Assembly: GCA_020160935.1 (NCBI GenBank)
Contig: JAIUPL010000006.1
Coordinates: 62,001-126,000, forward strand
Reading direction: 5' to 3'
DNA from: Bacteroidota bacterium
GTDB lineage: Bacteria > Bacteroidota > Bacteroidia > Chitinophagales > Saprospiraceae
Length of the DNA stretch: 64,000 nt
How positions within the stretch are numbered: position 1 is the first letter of the stretch; each line of letters begins with the position of its first letter. This document shows, piece by piece, positions 1 through 8,967 of this stretch. The position numbers were made by a program, and so were the translations under genes. The notes under the pieces are model-generated. The model ran no database searches, had not been told where the DNA came from, and was given only the letters and a program-made list of their open reading frames with translations.

Positions 1-364
1 AGGCGAAGACCTTGGCGAAGAGCGCATTGAAAGTCGTCTGTGCTGTTTTAAACTCCTTGTCCCAGATGTTTAAAAACAGTTTCTGGGCCAGGTTTTTTAC
101 CTGCTTGAGGTCTGTATCTGAAACGCCAAAGAGTTTTTTGAGTACTTTCTCCTTGTTTTGGGCAATATAAAACGCAACCGCAGCGCTGATCAGAATCAGG
201 CCAACAAAGCCTACCAGCAGGTGTGGCAAAAAGCGCTCAAGGGCATCCAGCCCCGTCAACGCCACAATGGCGCCCACCAAAATACCCAAAGTCAGCGCAA
301 CGATGGTGCGTGACCAGATGTCGATTTGGTTGGAGGGGCCCGGATCGTGGTGCGGTTCTTGCAT
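1..364 (-). CDS. Membrane protein, C-terminus cut by window edge
   Basis: The reading frame starts at the ATG at 362-364 and runs leftward off the window, giving 121 codons. After a short polar N-terminus (MQEPHHDPGPS) two hydrophobic stretches at about residues 22-42 and 50-68 look like a transmembrane hairpin. A charged segment rich in Lys follows (AQNKEKVLKKLFGV) and is probably cytoplasmic. I do not recognise the family; the missing C-terminus would be needed to name it. It is divergent from the next gene, with a 120-bp gap. Confidence 0.6.
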   Translation of the reverse strand, partial: MQEPHHDPGPSNQIDIWSRTIVALTLGILVGAIVALTGLDALERFLPHLLVGFVGLILISAAVAFYIAQNKEKVLKKLFGVSDTDLKQVKNLAQKLFLNIWDKEFKTAQTTFNALFAKVFA

Positions 365-487
365 ACCTTTTCAAATGATGATAGATTGCTGTTGGGCAAA
401 TGTAGGTTTATTTCCGTTGTTGCATATTTGAGCCAAAGCCTCAAAATTGATATAACTTCGCGGCTGAATTGATTTAACACTGTTTAC

Positions 488-1189
488 ATGGCGGATTTTT
501 CAGTAAAAATAAAAGGGTTTATCTTCAATCTGGACGGAGTGATCGTAGATACGGCCAAATACCACTACAAGGCGTGGCTCAGATTGGCCGATGAAATGGG
601 TGTGGAGTTTCCACCCGAACAACACGAACAGTTGCGAAGCCTCAGCCGTATGGAAAGCCTCGAAAAAATTCTGGAATGGGGTGGATTGTATATGACCGAG
701 GCTGAAAAACTGCATTGGGCGGATGTTAAGAACAATTGGTACCAGGGCCTTATCGCTCATATGACGCCCGATGAAGTGTTTAAGGGGGTGTTGCCATTTT
801 TGGAAGAAGTGCGTGAGTATGGTGGTAAAACAGCGCTTTCGTCTGCATCGCGCAATGCTCATACAGTTCTGAAATCCACTCGTCTGGACAGCAGTTTTGA
901 TGTCGTGCTGGATGGCAGCGCTGCCCGCAAAGCCAAACCGCACCCCGATTGTTTTTTGCAGGCGGCTTCGGCATTGGGGCTTGCTCCTTCGGAATGCATC
1001 GTATTCGACGATGCTGTACTTGGCGTGCAGGCTGCAAGAGATGGTGGTTTTCATACCGTTGGCGTAGGAAAACAGGAAGATTTGCCGGACGCTGACCTGG
1101 TGATACCCGGATTCGAAGGACTTTCTCTTTCCGACGTGTTGGAAATGATGCCCTGGACTCCTCTGAGTATGGTTGAAACAGAGGGATAG
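488..1189 (+). CDS. Beta-phosphoglucomutase-like HAD protein with altered nucleophile
   Basis: 233 residues, the usual length of beta-phosphoglucomutase (beta-glucose-1-phosphate to glucose-6-phosphate). The cap signature LSRMESLEKIL, motif II (LSSASRN), motif III Lys (AKPHPDCF) and motif IV acidic pair (VFDDAVLG) are all present. In motif I the family has DLDGV, where the first Asp is phosphorylated; here codon 14 is AAT, giving NLDGVIVDT. The general acid/base Asp two residues on is kept. A GH13 enzyme lies 0.7 kb downstream, which fits glucan metabolism, but no maltose or trehalose phosphorylase is visible. Family assignment is firm; activity is uncertain because of the Asn. Confidence 0.85.
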   Translation: MADFSVKIKGFIFNLDGVIVDTAKYHYKAWLRLADEMGVEFPPEQHEQLRSLSRMESLEKILEWGGLYMTEAEKLHWADVKNNWYQGLIAHMTPDEVFKGVLPFLEEVREYGGKTALSSASRNAHTVLKSTRLDSSFDVVLDGSAARKAKPHPDCFLQAASALGLAPSECIVFDDAVLGVQAARDGGFHTVGVGKQEDLPDADLVIPGFEGLSLSDVLEMMPWTPLSMVETEG

Positions 1190-1240
1190 TGCCTGCCGAT
1201 TTGTAATATTTCTTCACATACATCAAAAACTTCTTTGTTG

Positions 1241-1816
1241 ATGAAAATCAATATTTTGCTTGGTATTGCATTGCTTGCTGCGATTTATATGACTTGCAAG
1301 AATTTACAAAAAACGCAGCAGGAAGAAGCGGTCGCTGCTGCTCCGGCGCCCGTGCCAGCCCAATCCAAAGTGATCAAAATCATGGGCGAAGGGGCCGACA
1401 CAGCCAATCAGTTGCAATTCAGCGAACCTCCACCTCAAGTTGTTGTGCCCTGGCAGAAACCCGGGCGCCCAAGTACCAGCCGCCGCGCTTTTATGTCGAG
1501 CGGCTACTGGAATCCAATGACGGCGATTTCACCTACCGACACAACAATTTACCACCAGTACAGGCCCAAATGGCTCAAATTTCACGACGACCAGACGTTT
1601 GATATTATCATACAGAACAAAGTAGTGGAATCAGGCAACTGGGCATTCGATGAGGATAAATTTGTGTTGTACCTGTCTTGCAAAGACCCGTATTTCAACA
1701 ATACCTGGAACATCAAGGAACGTGGCTTTCGAATGATTTTGGTTGGAAACACGGACATCAATATTACAGGCATACAGATCAGGCTTGATATGAAAAATGA
1801 ATTGCCCGCCAACTGA
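1241..1816 (+). CDS. Secreted or lipoprotein-like protein, possible lipocalin-like domain
   Basis: 191 residues from the ATG at 1241; an in-frame TTG six bases upstream is a less likely start. A hydrophobic N-terminus (ILLGIALLAAIYMTC) ends in Cys and could be a signal anchor or lipobox-like signal. A Pro/Ala-rich linker follows. The C-terminal 110 residues contain FHDDQTFDIIIQNKVVESG and NWAFDEDKFVLYLSC, the alternating pattern of a small beta-barrel, similar in style to lipocalin-like domains of Bacteroidota. The function is not known; the lipocalin idea is inference. Confidence 0.7.
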   Translation: MKINILLGIALLAAIYMTCKNLQKTQQEEAVAAAPAPVPAQSKVIKIMGEGADTANQLQFSEPPPQVVVPWQKPGRPSTSRRAFMSSGYWNPMTAISPTDTTIYHQYRPKWLKFHDDQTFDIIIQNKVVESGNWAFDEDKFVLYLSCKDPYFNNTWNIKERGFRMILVGNTDINITGIQIRLDMKNELPAN

Positions 1817-1901
1817 AAATAAAACACTGCCATAGAACCCTTCACTGGAACCGGCGTCTTAATTCACCCGATAACCAAAGCATTTAGTGCAATCCTGAAT
1901 C

Positions 1902-3299
1902 ATGAAATATACAGGCATTTTTGTTCTCATTTTGCTCATTTGTTCCTGCCAGCAAAACAGTTCCAGCGTGCAGCAAAAAACACCATCTAACATTCCTGCA
2001 GGCCGACCGACAGAGCCGGAGTGGGCAAGAAATGCAGTATTGTACGAATGCAATGTCAGACAGTTCTCAGCGTCCGGCAATTTTAAAGGCGTTCAGGCTC
2101 AATTGCCTCGTTTACGCGACCTGGGCATCAATGTGCTCTGGCTCATGCCCATTCACCCGATTGGCGTCGAACGCAGGAAAGGCTCTTTGGGCAGCCCTTA
2201 CTCTGTCCGCGATTATTATGCTGTAAACCCTGATTTTGGCACACTCGACGACCTGAAGAACCTCATTGGAGAAGCCCACAAACTGGGCCTGAAAGTCATC
2301 CTCGACTGGGTGCCCAACCACACCTCATGGGATGCGGTGTGGTTAAAACAACATCCGGAATTTTACACCCGCTACAAGGGTAATCTGACCACACCCATCA
2401 ACGAACACGGGGAACCTATTACGGACTGGTCGGATATCTGCGACCTCGACTACAATCAGCCTGGTACCCGGAAAGCCATGATCGACGCCATGAAATACTG
2501 GATAACAAGTGCCGACATCGATGGCTTCCGCGTCGATATGGCAGGCCTGGTTCCCAATGATTTTTGGGCGGAGGCACGCCCGGCGCTGGATTCCGTCAAA
2601 CAAATGTTCATGCTGGCCGAATGGCAGGATGAACCCGGGCATTTTAATTCCTGTTTCAATGCCAACTACGGCTGGAAATGGAAAGATATTACGAAAGATA
2701 TCGCCACCGGCAAACAGAATGCCACTTCACTAGATACCTTGCTGAACTACCTGGACGAGTATTACCCCAAGGACTATTACCAGTTGTATTTTACACAGAA
2801 TCACGATGAAAACTCCTGGGCAGGCCACGAACAGGAGTTATATGGCCCTGCCGCCGACGCGTTTAATGTGCTGATGTTTACCTGGCAGGGTATCCCGATG
2901 TTGTACAATGGGCAGGAAGACGGACTTGCACAACGGCTTGCTTTTTTTGAAAAAGACCCGGTCAAATGGAAAGACTATTCCAAAACAGTGTTTTTTCAAA
3001 ACTTGTGTACGCTCAAACGCAACAATAAATCCGTAGCGGCTGGAAAGAATGGCGGGGTTCTGAAAAAAATCCCCACAGACAAAGACACCGAAATTTATGC
3101 TTTTACGCGTGAAAAAGACGGCGACAAGGTGGTGGTGGTGCTGAATTTGACCAATAGACCGCAGTCAGTCACACTGAACCCCGACGACCAGGTGGCCGGC
3201 GCCTACCTCAGTGTTTTTGGCGCCAGTACCGTTCAGGTAACAAAAGACATGCAACTCAGCCTCAAACCCTGGGAATATCTGGTGTTGACCAATAAATAA
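1902..3299 (+). CDS. GH13 alpha-amylase family lipoprotein
   Basis: 465 residues. The N-terminus (MKYTGIFVLILLICSC) ends in a lipobox, so the enzyme is probably lipid-anchored in the envelope. The GH13 barrel follows: region I LDWVPNHTSWD, region II GFRVDMAG with the nucleophile Asp near residue 212, region III MLAEW with the acid/base Glu near 239, and region IV TQNHDENS with the transition-state Asp near 301. A C-terminal beta domain of about 90 residues ends the protein. It probably cleaves or rearranges alpha-glucans; exact specificity cannot be read. It follows the beta-PGM-like gene in the same direction, separated by the 191-residue protein. Confidence 0.9.
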   Translation: MKYTGIFVLILLICSCQQNSSSVQQKTPSNIPAGRPTEPEWARNAVLYECNVRQFSASGNFKGVQAQLPRLRDLGINVLWLMPIHPIGVERRKGSLGSPYSVRDYYAVNPDFGTLDDLKNLIGEAHKLGLKVILDWVPNHTSWDAVWLKQHPEFYTRYKGNLTTPINEHGEPITDWSDICDLDYNQPGTRKAMIDAMKYWITSADIDGFRVDMAGLVPNDFWAEARPALDSVKQMFMLAEWQDEPGHFNSCFNANYGWKWKDITKDIATGKQNATSLDTLLNYLDEYYPKDYYQLYFTQNHDENSWAGHEQELYGPAADAFNVLMFTWQGIPMLYNGQEDGLAQRLAFFEKDPVKWKDYSKTVFFQNLCTLKRNNKSVAAGKNGGVLKKIPTDKDTEIYAFTREKDGDKVVVVLNLTNRPQSVTLNPDDQVAGAYLSVFGASTVQVTKDMQLSLKPWEYLVLTNK

Positions 3300-3420
3300 G
3301 CATCGACTATCCTCCAATCTGACCATCGTGCAAGCAGGCAATTTTCTCCATTTCGTTTTGGTGTTTTTGGGGCTGCCACCCAAAAAGGTAGTTCACAGCC
3401 AGCGATTTAACAGAATTGCC

Positions 3421-4431
3421 ATGATCCTGCGCCGCCTGCTCACGGCCACCTTGCTCATGCTGTCGTCGATTCTGGTGGGCACGCTGGGGTATGTCTTCAT
3501 TGAACATTACCCCTGGTTTGACGCCTATTATATGGCCGTCATAACGCTGGCGTCGGTAGGGTTTGGCGAGGTGCATCCATTGAGTACCGAAGGCAAGATA
3601 TTTACCACATTTTTGATATTGTTCAATGTCGGGCTGTTCGCTTATGCCATTTCCACGATTACCGGAATCTTTGCGGAAGGTGGCTTTCACCGGCTTCTTA
3701 ACGATTTTCGTATGAATAAAAGCGTTGAAAATATCCGTCAACACACCATCGTTTGCGGATTCGGTCGCCACGCCATCGAAGTAACGCAAGAACTGACCAA
3801 ACAAGGTATCCCGTTTGTTGTGGTAGAGAGCAATCCCGCCAAAATTGATTTTTTGCGCTCCGAAACCAATTACCTGTTTGTGGAAGGAGATGCAACGGAA
3901 GATGAGACGCTGGCAGAAGCAGGTATCAAAAGGGCTTCCGCCATTGTAATTACTTTGCCCGACGATGCTGATAATATGTTTATCACCTTGTCGGCACGCC
4001 AAATCAACCCGGGACTGCGGATCATCAGCCGTGCCAACGGCATTGCAGATGAAGTCAAAATTCGCCGCGCTGGCGCCGATCACACCGTGGTGCCCGAGCG
4101 TATCGGAGGGTTTTACATGGCCAATCTGGTCAATCAACCCGATCTCGTAGAGTTTTTTAATTTATTGTCCAACATGGGCCCCAGTAATGTGGTGTTCGAG
4201 GAAGTGGGGGTTCCGCAGTTGCAGGATACTTTTCAAAACGAAACAATCGGTAATAGTGGCCTCGATCGGGTAGCGCCGGTATCTATCGTGGCTGTGCGGC
4301 ATTCGGACGGACAATATCAGTTCAATCCGCCTTCGACGCTCTATCTTTCGCCCGATTTGAGGCTGGTGCTGCTGGGCAACCCCGAACAGGTGGCACAGTT
4401 TCGAAAAAAAGCCTTGCGCTCTACTACCTGA
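3421..4431 (+). CDS. Potassium channel with RCK (TrkA-N) domain
   Basis: 336 residues from the ATG at 3421; an in-frame GTG at 3328 would add a 31-residue extension. Two transmembrane helices enclose a pore loop with the selectivity filter ASVGFGE near residues 42-48 (family consensus TVGFGD or TVGYGD). A cytoplasmic RCK domain starts at about residue 105 with the Rossmann motif VCGFGRHA and a later ligand-binding Glu/Asp (VVVESN, EGDATEDE). A C-terminal TrkA-C-like part follows. This is the MthK-like 2TM plus RCK layout, so a K+ channel gated by ion or nucleotide binding is expected. Confidence 0.92.
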   Translation: MILRRLLTATLLMLSSILVGTLGYVFIEHYPWFDAYYMAVITLASVGFGEVHPLSTEGKIFTTFLILFNVGLFAYAISTITGIFAEGGFHRLLNDFRMNKSVENIRQHTIVCGFGRHAIEVTQELTKQGIPFVVVESNPAKIDFLRSETNYLFVEGDATEDETLAEAGIKRASAIVITLPDDADNMFITLSARQINPGLRIISRANGIADEVKIRRAGADHTVVPERIGGFYMANLVNQPDLVEFFNLLSNMGPSNVVFEEVGVPQLQDTFQNETIGNSGLDRVAPVSIVAVRHSDGQYQFNPPSTLYLSPDLRLVLLGNPEQVAQFRKKALRSTT

Positions 4432-4457
4432 TACGTCATAATTCCTTTCGAATCGTT

Positions 4458-5453
4458 TTGAAAATCCTTGTCTTGCGCTTTTCTTCCATTGGTGATATTG
4501 TACTCACTTCACCGGTGCTACGCTGTTTGAAACAGCAAACAGGTGCCTCGGTGCATTTTCTGTGCAAGGAATCTTTTCGTTCGGTGGTAGCATCCAACCC
4601 TCATATCGATCGGGTATTTACTTTTCAAAAAAAGGTTTCTGAAGTGTTGCCTGCATTGCTGGCAGAACAATATGATATAGTGATCGACCTGCATCGCAAC
4701 TTCCGCAGCCTTCAGGTAAAATGGCGGCTTGGTAAAAAGGCTTATTCCTTTCGCAAACTCAATCTGGAAAAATGGCTGCTGGTAAATTTGCGGATTCATC
4801 GCCTTCCGGATGTACACATCGTCGATCGCTACATGGCCTGTGTCGCAGCGTTAGGAGTGAAATACGATGGCCAAGGGCTCGATTTTTTTATTCCTGAAGG
4901 CAACGATTGGCGACAACGCATTCCCGCAGAAGAAATTCCTGCTGAACCATTTATCGCATTTGTCGTAGGCGCCACTCATGCCACCAAGCGCTTGCCCCTG
5001 GAAAAAATGATCGACTTGTGCAGCCGGATCGATCAACCAGTAGTCCTTGTAGGAGGAAAACAGGAGTCTGAATTGGGCAAACAGGTGGCTGCTTCAGCAG
5101 GTGTGCATGTCTATAATTACTGCGGACGAATGAGCCTCTATGAATCTGCCTCTGTGGTGAGAGATGCCGAACAGGTATTGACGCATGACACCGGATTGAT
5201 GCATATCGCCGCTGCATTTCGAAAAAAGATTGTTTCCGTTTGGGGCAACACGGTACCCGAGTTTGGCATGTATCCATTTTACCCAACCGGCATGGATGCC
5301 AACACGTCTTTTCAGGTGAATGGATTATCTTGCCGCCCATGTTCGAAAATTGGCTACTCTCAATGCCCAAAAGGCCATTTTGAATGTATGAACAAGATTC
5401 CAACAGACACGATTGCAGCCAACTTGAACTACTCCAATTCCCCCAAAAAATGA
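4458..5453 (+). CDS. Glycosyltransferase family 9 (heptosyltransferase-like)
   Basis: 331 residues starting at a TTG (4458), because the family N-terminus MKILVLRFSSIGDIVLTSP begins exactly there and no ATG is near. GT9 landmarks are the N-terminal GDIVLTSPVLRCLK, the second-domain start FVVGATHATKRLP, VVLVGGKQE and the nucleotide-sugar site LTHDTGLMHIAAAF. Such enzymes add heptose or related sugars to the lipopolysaccharide core at the cytoplasmic face. It lies 26 bp after the channel gene. The sugar donor cannot be told from sequence. Confidence 0.9.
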   Translation: MKILVLRFSSIGDIVLTSPVLRCLKQQTGASVHFLCKESFRSVVASNPHIDRVFTFQKKVSEVLPALLAEQYDIVIDLHRNFRSLQVKWRLGKKAYSFRKLNLEKWLLVNLRIHRLPDVHIVDRYMACVAALGVKYDGQGLDFFIPEGNDWRQRIPAEEIPAEPFIAFVVGATHATKRLPLEKMIDLCSRIDQPVVLVGGKQESELGKQVAASAGVHVYNYCGRMSLYESASVVRDAEQVLTHDTGLMHIAAAFRKKIVSVWGNTVPEFGMYPFYPTGMDANTSFQVNGLSCRPCSKIGYSQCPKGHFECMNKIPTDTIAANLNYSNSPKK

Positions 5454-5586
5454 CAGCAAAATACCAAAACAGGGTTTTTAACAAATTCAAGGCCTGTACG
5501 TGGGTTGGTATTTACAATTTTGCCCTAATTTGCCACCCAATTTGACTGGATTCAGAGCACTGACTCTTTTTACAAAACATTCCGAT

Positions 5587-6666
5587 ATGTACGTTAGAAA
5601 ACTACTAAGCCTTTTTGTCACTGTCCTTTTCCTGGGAAGCCTTGCGGCGCAGGACATTCACTTTACCCAGTTTTACATGTCGCCTATGACATTAAACCCC
5701 GCCATGGCGGGTAAATTTGAAGGTACCGTGCGTATTGGCGGTATTTATCGCGACCAGTTTCGCAGTGTCATCAATCAAAAAGACCTCGATCCGGCGGTTA
5801 AAAATGCCCAGTACAAAACCCCGGCTATCTTCGTAGATGCACCGGTGATTCGCGGTTTCCGCCGCAATGACTGGGTGGGTGTTGGTTTGTCGTTCTTCTC
5901 CGACAAAGCGGGACAAGGCGGTCTGGCACATACCGGTTCGAAAATCGGTGCAACTTATCACCTGGCGGTCGATAAAAAAGCGAATACCGTCATTTCCGTA
6001 GGCGCAGCCTATGGCGGCGAACAGCGCAAGGTGGACAACGGCAAGTTTTTCTTCGAACGCGGTTACACCAACTCCACCCGCCCCAATAACCAGTACGATC
6101 CGGGCCAATCCGGTGAAAGCCAGACGAACACGGATGACAAATACACCGATATCGACGCTGGTCTGGTGCTGACTTCCAAACTCAACAAGATGATGGATTT
6201 CAACATTGGTTTTTCCATGTACCACCTTACCCAGCCTAGTTATTCGCTGATCGGCGGTACGGGCGCCAGCGGCGGTGGCAATACCAAAGTACCACGTCGC
6301 TCGGTGTTGCACGGTCAGTTCAACGCCAAACTGAATGATAAATTCAGCATCAATCCTGCTTTCCTGTTCCAGACCCAGAAAGGCGGTCAGGAAATTTTGC
6401 TGCAAGGCATGGCCGGTTACCTGCTGGATGAGCAGAAAGACATCAACCTCAACTTCGGTGTCGGTTATCGCATGCGCGATGCCATGCAAGCCATTGCAGG
6501 TATGCGCTACAAAGCACTGAATGTTGGTCTTGCCTATGATATTAACGTGTCTGGCCTGAATACCGTAAGCCGCTACCGCGGCGGTTTTGAACTGGCAGCC
6601 AACTATATCATCAAGATTTACAAACCTGCTGTGATCAAAACGAAAGTGTTGTGCCCGCGTTTCTAA
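5587..6666 (+). CDS. PorP/SprF family type IX secretion membrane protein
   Basis: 359 residues from the ATG at 5587, which gives a clean signal peptide (LLSLFVTVLFLGSLAAQ) followed by the family hallmark DIHFTQFYMSPMTLNPAMAG. The rest is a series of amphipathic beta strands ending in an aromatic-poor LCPRF, expected for an outer-membrane barrel. PorP/SprF proteins help export or anchor T9SS cargo carrying type B sorting domains. It is followed 86 bp later by a PorE-like gene, the usual PorP-PorE pairing in Bacteroidota. A second paralogue lies at 45.2 kb beside a giant adhesin. Confidence 0.93.
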   Translation: MYVRKLLSLFVTVLFLGSLAAQDIHFTQFYMSPMTLNPAMAGKFEGTVRIGGIYRDQFRSVINQKDLDPAVKNAQYKTPAIFVDAPVIRGFRRNDWVGVGLSFFSDKAGQGGLAHTGSKIGATYHLAVDKKANTVISVGAAYGGEQRKVDNGKFFFERGYTNSTRPNNQYDPGQSGESQTNTDDKYTDIDAGLVLTSKLNKMMDFNIGFSMYHLTQPSYSLIGGTGASGGGNTKVPRRSVLHGQFNAKLNDKFSINPAFLFQTQKGGQEILLQGMAGYLLDEQKDINLNFGVGYRMRDAMQAIAGMRYKALNVGLAYDINVSGLNTVSRYRGGFELAANYIIKIYKPAVIKTKVLCPRF

Positions 6667-6752
6667 AAAAATCTGGCGCATGGCGCCACTCAAACCCTCA
6701 CTTTTTGAATATCCATACGTTCACACTTTCAGGGCCCGGCCCACAGCATAAT

Positions 6753-8795
6753 ATGAAAAAACTTTCCATCCTCTTTTTTCTAACGGTAATGTCCGGTTGG
6801 ATGCTACATGCACAACCTATCAACCGCTCTACACCTGAAACGAACCTGAAATCGGCCAAACAGGCCGAAGAGAATGGCAATCCGTACGAAGCACTCGATT
6901 TGTACGAAAAGGTGTACGAAGTAAACAAGGACAAGGCCGTTTCTCTGAAAATCGCGGAACTTGAATACACCCTCCGCGACTACGAAAAAGCAGAGCGCGC
7001 GTATGCCCGTATCGTGAATCGCGACCGCAAACAGGAGTTCACGGAACAGAAATACTGGTATGCCATGTCGATGAAACGCAACGGCAAATACGCCGAAGCC
7101 GCCGATATGTTCCAGCAATATATTGACGCAGGTCAGGATCCTGGCCTCGTGCAGGCTGCCAAACGTGAAAAAGCAGGTTGCGAACTGGGTAAAAAAGCCA
7201 AACAACCCGACAACCTGCTCGTCAATAACCTGGGCAAAAAAGCCAACAGTCCGCAAACGGAAGCCTCTCCCATTTACAATGGCGGCGAACTGTACTACAC
7301 CTCCATGCAGTCCAAGGAAGTAGTAGAAATGGATGGCAAAAACCAGGAATGGTACATGAAAGTGTATTCTGCCTCTAAAAGCGGTAAGGAATACGGCGCT
7401 CCGACAGCCCTGGGCACAGAAATCAACCGCGAAGGCTGGCAACAGGGCAACGTCAGCATCACGCCGGATGGCAAAACCATGTATTTCACCCGCGCCCTGC
7501 TGAAAGAAGAAGGCCAGACGCTGGCAGAAAGCAAAATTTACTACAGCATGAAAGGCTCCGATGGCTGGAGCGGCGCCAATGAAGTGAGTGGTGTGAACGG
7601 CGATTACATTGCCAAACACCCTTGTGAGGGCGAACTCTTTGGCGAAAAAGTGCTCTTTTTTGTAGCCAATATGCCAGGTGGTAAAGGTGGATTTGACATC
7701 TACTATGCACCGAAAAAATCGGACGGTGTATTTGGCCTGCCCGTCAACCTCGGTGAGGTGATCAACACAGTGGGTGAAGAAAGCAGCCCCTTCTACCGCG
7801 ATGGCAAACTGTATTTCAGCACCGACGGCCGCCCTACACTGGGTGGACTCGATGTGTTTGAAAGCCAGTGGAACGGATCGGTGTGGAGCGAACCCAAAAA
7901 TATGTCGCTGGGCGTCAACTCCAGCGTAGACGATATTTACTACACCCAGACACCCGACGGCATGAGCGGTTTCTTCGTGAGCAATCGCCCTGGCCCGAAT
8001 AACCTGAAAAGCAAAACCTGCTGCGACGACATTTATGCCTGGGAAATCGAGCGCGTAAAAGTCAACCTGATGGCTAAAACCCTGCGTTTCAAACGCAAAG
8101 GAGAAAAGGAAAATCAGCCGCTCACAGGTGCAACCTTGCAGGTAGTGGATGTTTCGGATAAAAACCCGGCCAATGTGGCTTCCAAAACCAACACGGCTGC
8201 CAACGACTTTACTTTCGAACTTCAGCCTGAGAAGTCCTACCTCGTGATCGCTACCCGCGACGGTTACCAGCCCGACTCGGTTACTTTCAATACCGTAGGG
8301 ATCAAAAAAAGCAGGGACATTGAAAAAACGCTCACACTCCGACTTGTTCGCAAGGAACCGGAAACACGCATTGTCAAAACCAACGAACCGATCCGCCTCG
8401 ACAATATCCTGTACGACTATGACAAATGGGATATTCGCCCGGATGCCGAGCCCGACCTGCAATACCTGACCGACCTGCTGAAGAAATACCCGGATATGAA
8501 AATCGAGTTGTCTTCACACACCGACTCCCGCGGTCAGGATGCCTACAACGAATCACTGTCGCAGAAGCGCGCTGAAAGCGCCAAAGCGTGGATCGTGGCA
8601 AAAGGCATTGCCGCCGACCGCATCGTAGCAAAAGGTTATGGTGAAAAACAACTGCTGAACAACTGCGCCAATGGTGTGGATTGCACGGAAGAACAACACC
8701 AGTTGAACCGCCGTACGGAGTTCAAAATCATCGCCGGCCCAACGAGCATTACCATCGAACGGGAAGAAAAAGTGATGCCGGAAAACAAACAGTAG
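6753..8795 (+). CDS. PorE-like TPR / PD40 propeller / OmpA protein
   Basis: 680 residues from the ATG at 6753, which starts a signal peptide ending ...GWMLHAQ. Domains in order: TPR-like helices (about 25-140), a WD40-like/PD40 beta-propeller (about 160-430, with ASPIYNGGELYYTS, SITPDGKTMYFTR and ESSPFYRDGKLYFST repeats), a carboxypeptidase-regulatory-like beta sandwich (about 435-530) and an OmpA C-terminal peptidoglycan-binding domain (from DNILYDYDKWDIRPDA, about 549-665). This order matches PorE, the T9SS protein that ties the PorP-associated machinery to peptidoglycan. It is probably co-transcribed with the upstream PorP-like gene. Confidence 0.9.
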   Translation: MKKLSILFFLTVMSGWMLHAQPINRSTPETNLKSAKQAEENGNPYEALDLYEKVYEVNKDKAVSLKIAELEYTLRDYEKAERAYARIVNRDRKQEFTEQKYWYAMSMKRNGKYAEAADMFQQYIDAGQDPGLVQAAKREKAGCELGKKAKQPDNLLVNNLGKKANSPQTEASPIYNGGELYYTSMQSKEVVEMDGKNQEWYMKVYSASKSGKEYGAPTALGTEINREGWQQGNVSITPDGKTMYFTRALLKEEGQTLAESKIYYSMKGSDGWSGANEVSGVNGDYIAKHPCEGELFGEKVLFFVANMPGGKGGFDIYYAPKKSDGVFGLPVNLGEVINTVGEESSPFYRDGKLYFSTDGRPTLGGLDVFESQWNGSVWSEPKNMSLGVNSSVDDIYYTQTPDGMSGFFVSNRPGPNNLKSKTCCDDIYAWEIERVKVNLMAKTLRFKRKGEKENQPLTGATLQVVDVSDKNPANVASKTNTAANDFTFELQPEKSYLVIATRDGYQPDSVTFNTVGIKKSRDIEKTLTLRLVRKEPETRIVKTNEPIRLDNILYDYDKWDIRPDAEPDLQYLTDLLKKYPDMKIELSSHTDSRGQDAYNESLSQKRAESAKAWIVAKGIAADRIVAKGYGEKQLLNNCANGVDCTEEQHQLNRRTEFKIIAGPTSITIEREEKVMPENKQ

Positions 8796-8816
8796 AGACA
8801 AGGCATGCCTTGTCTC
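8795..8816. repeat. 22-bp perfect palindrome, copy 1
   Basis: A perfect self-complementary sequence (half-site GAGACAAGGCA) whose first base is the last base of the TAG stop of the PorE-like gene. An identical copy lies at 10191-10212, so the two copies bracket the GH18 gene. No T-run follows directly, so it is not a canonical terminator. Confidence 0.85.
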
Positions 8817-8831
8817 AGCGTAACGTTTAAC

Positions 8832-8873
8832 ATCCCGAATTTTGGCCAACGCCAGGATTCGGGATTGTTTTTT
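8832..8873 (+). terminator. Probable Rho-independent terminator after the PorE-like gene
   Basis: The arms ATCCCGAAT (8832-8840) and ATTCGGGAT (8857-8865) pair perfectly around a 16-base loop and are followed by a T-rich tract (8865-8873, one interruption). It lies 37 bp after the stop codon. Confidence 0.7.
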
Positions 8874-8967
8874 GGGGTAGAATGAGGAAAATTACATTTC
8901 GGCAAATAAGCATCATTCCAAAAACTTCGGAACCGCTCCTGTTTTTTATCATAGCCACCTTTTTTAC

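Noticed and set aside
500-1054. Long minus-strand ORF opposite the beta-PGM-like gene
   Set aside because: It lies wholly inside a gene with clear family motifs and its peptide has no family character; it is a shadow frame.
1902-3299. Polysaccharide utilisation locus around the GH13 gene
   Set aside because: No susC/susD pair or ECF regulator lies nearby, so the PUL idea has no support in this window.
6804-8462. 552-codon minus-strand ORF opposite the PorE-like gene
   Set aside because: Its Phe/Val/His-rich peptide mirrors the opposite coding strand. The plus-strand protein has the complete PorE domain order, so this is a shadow.
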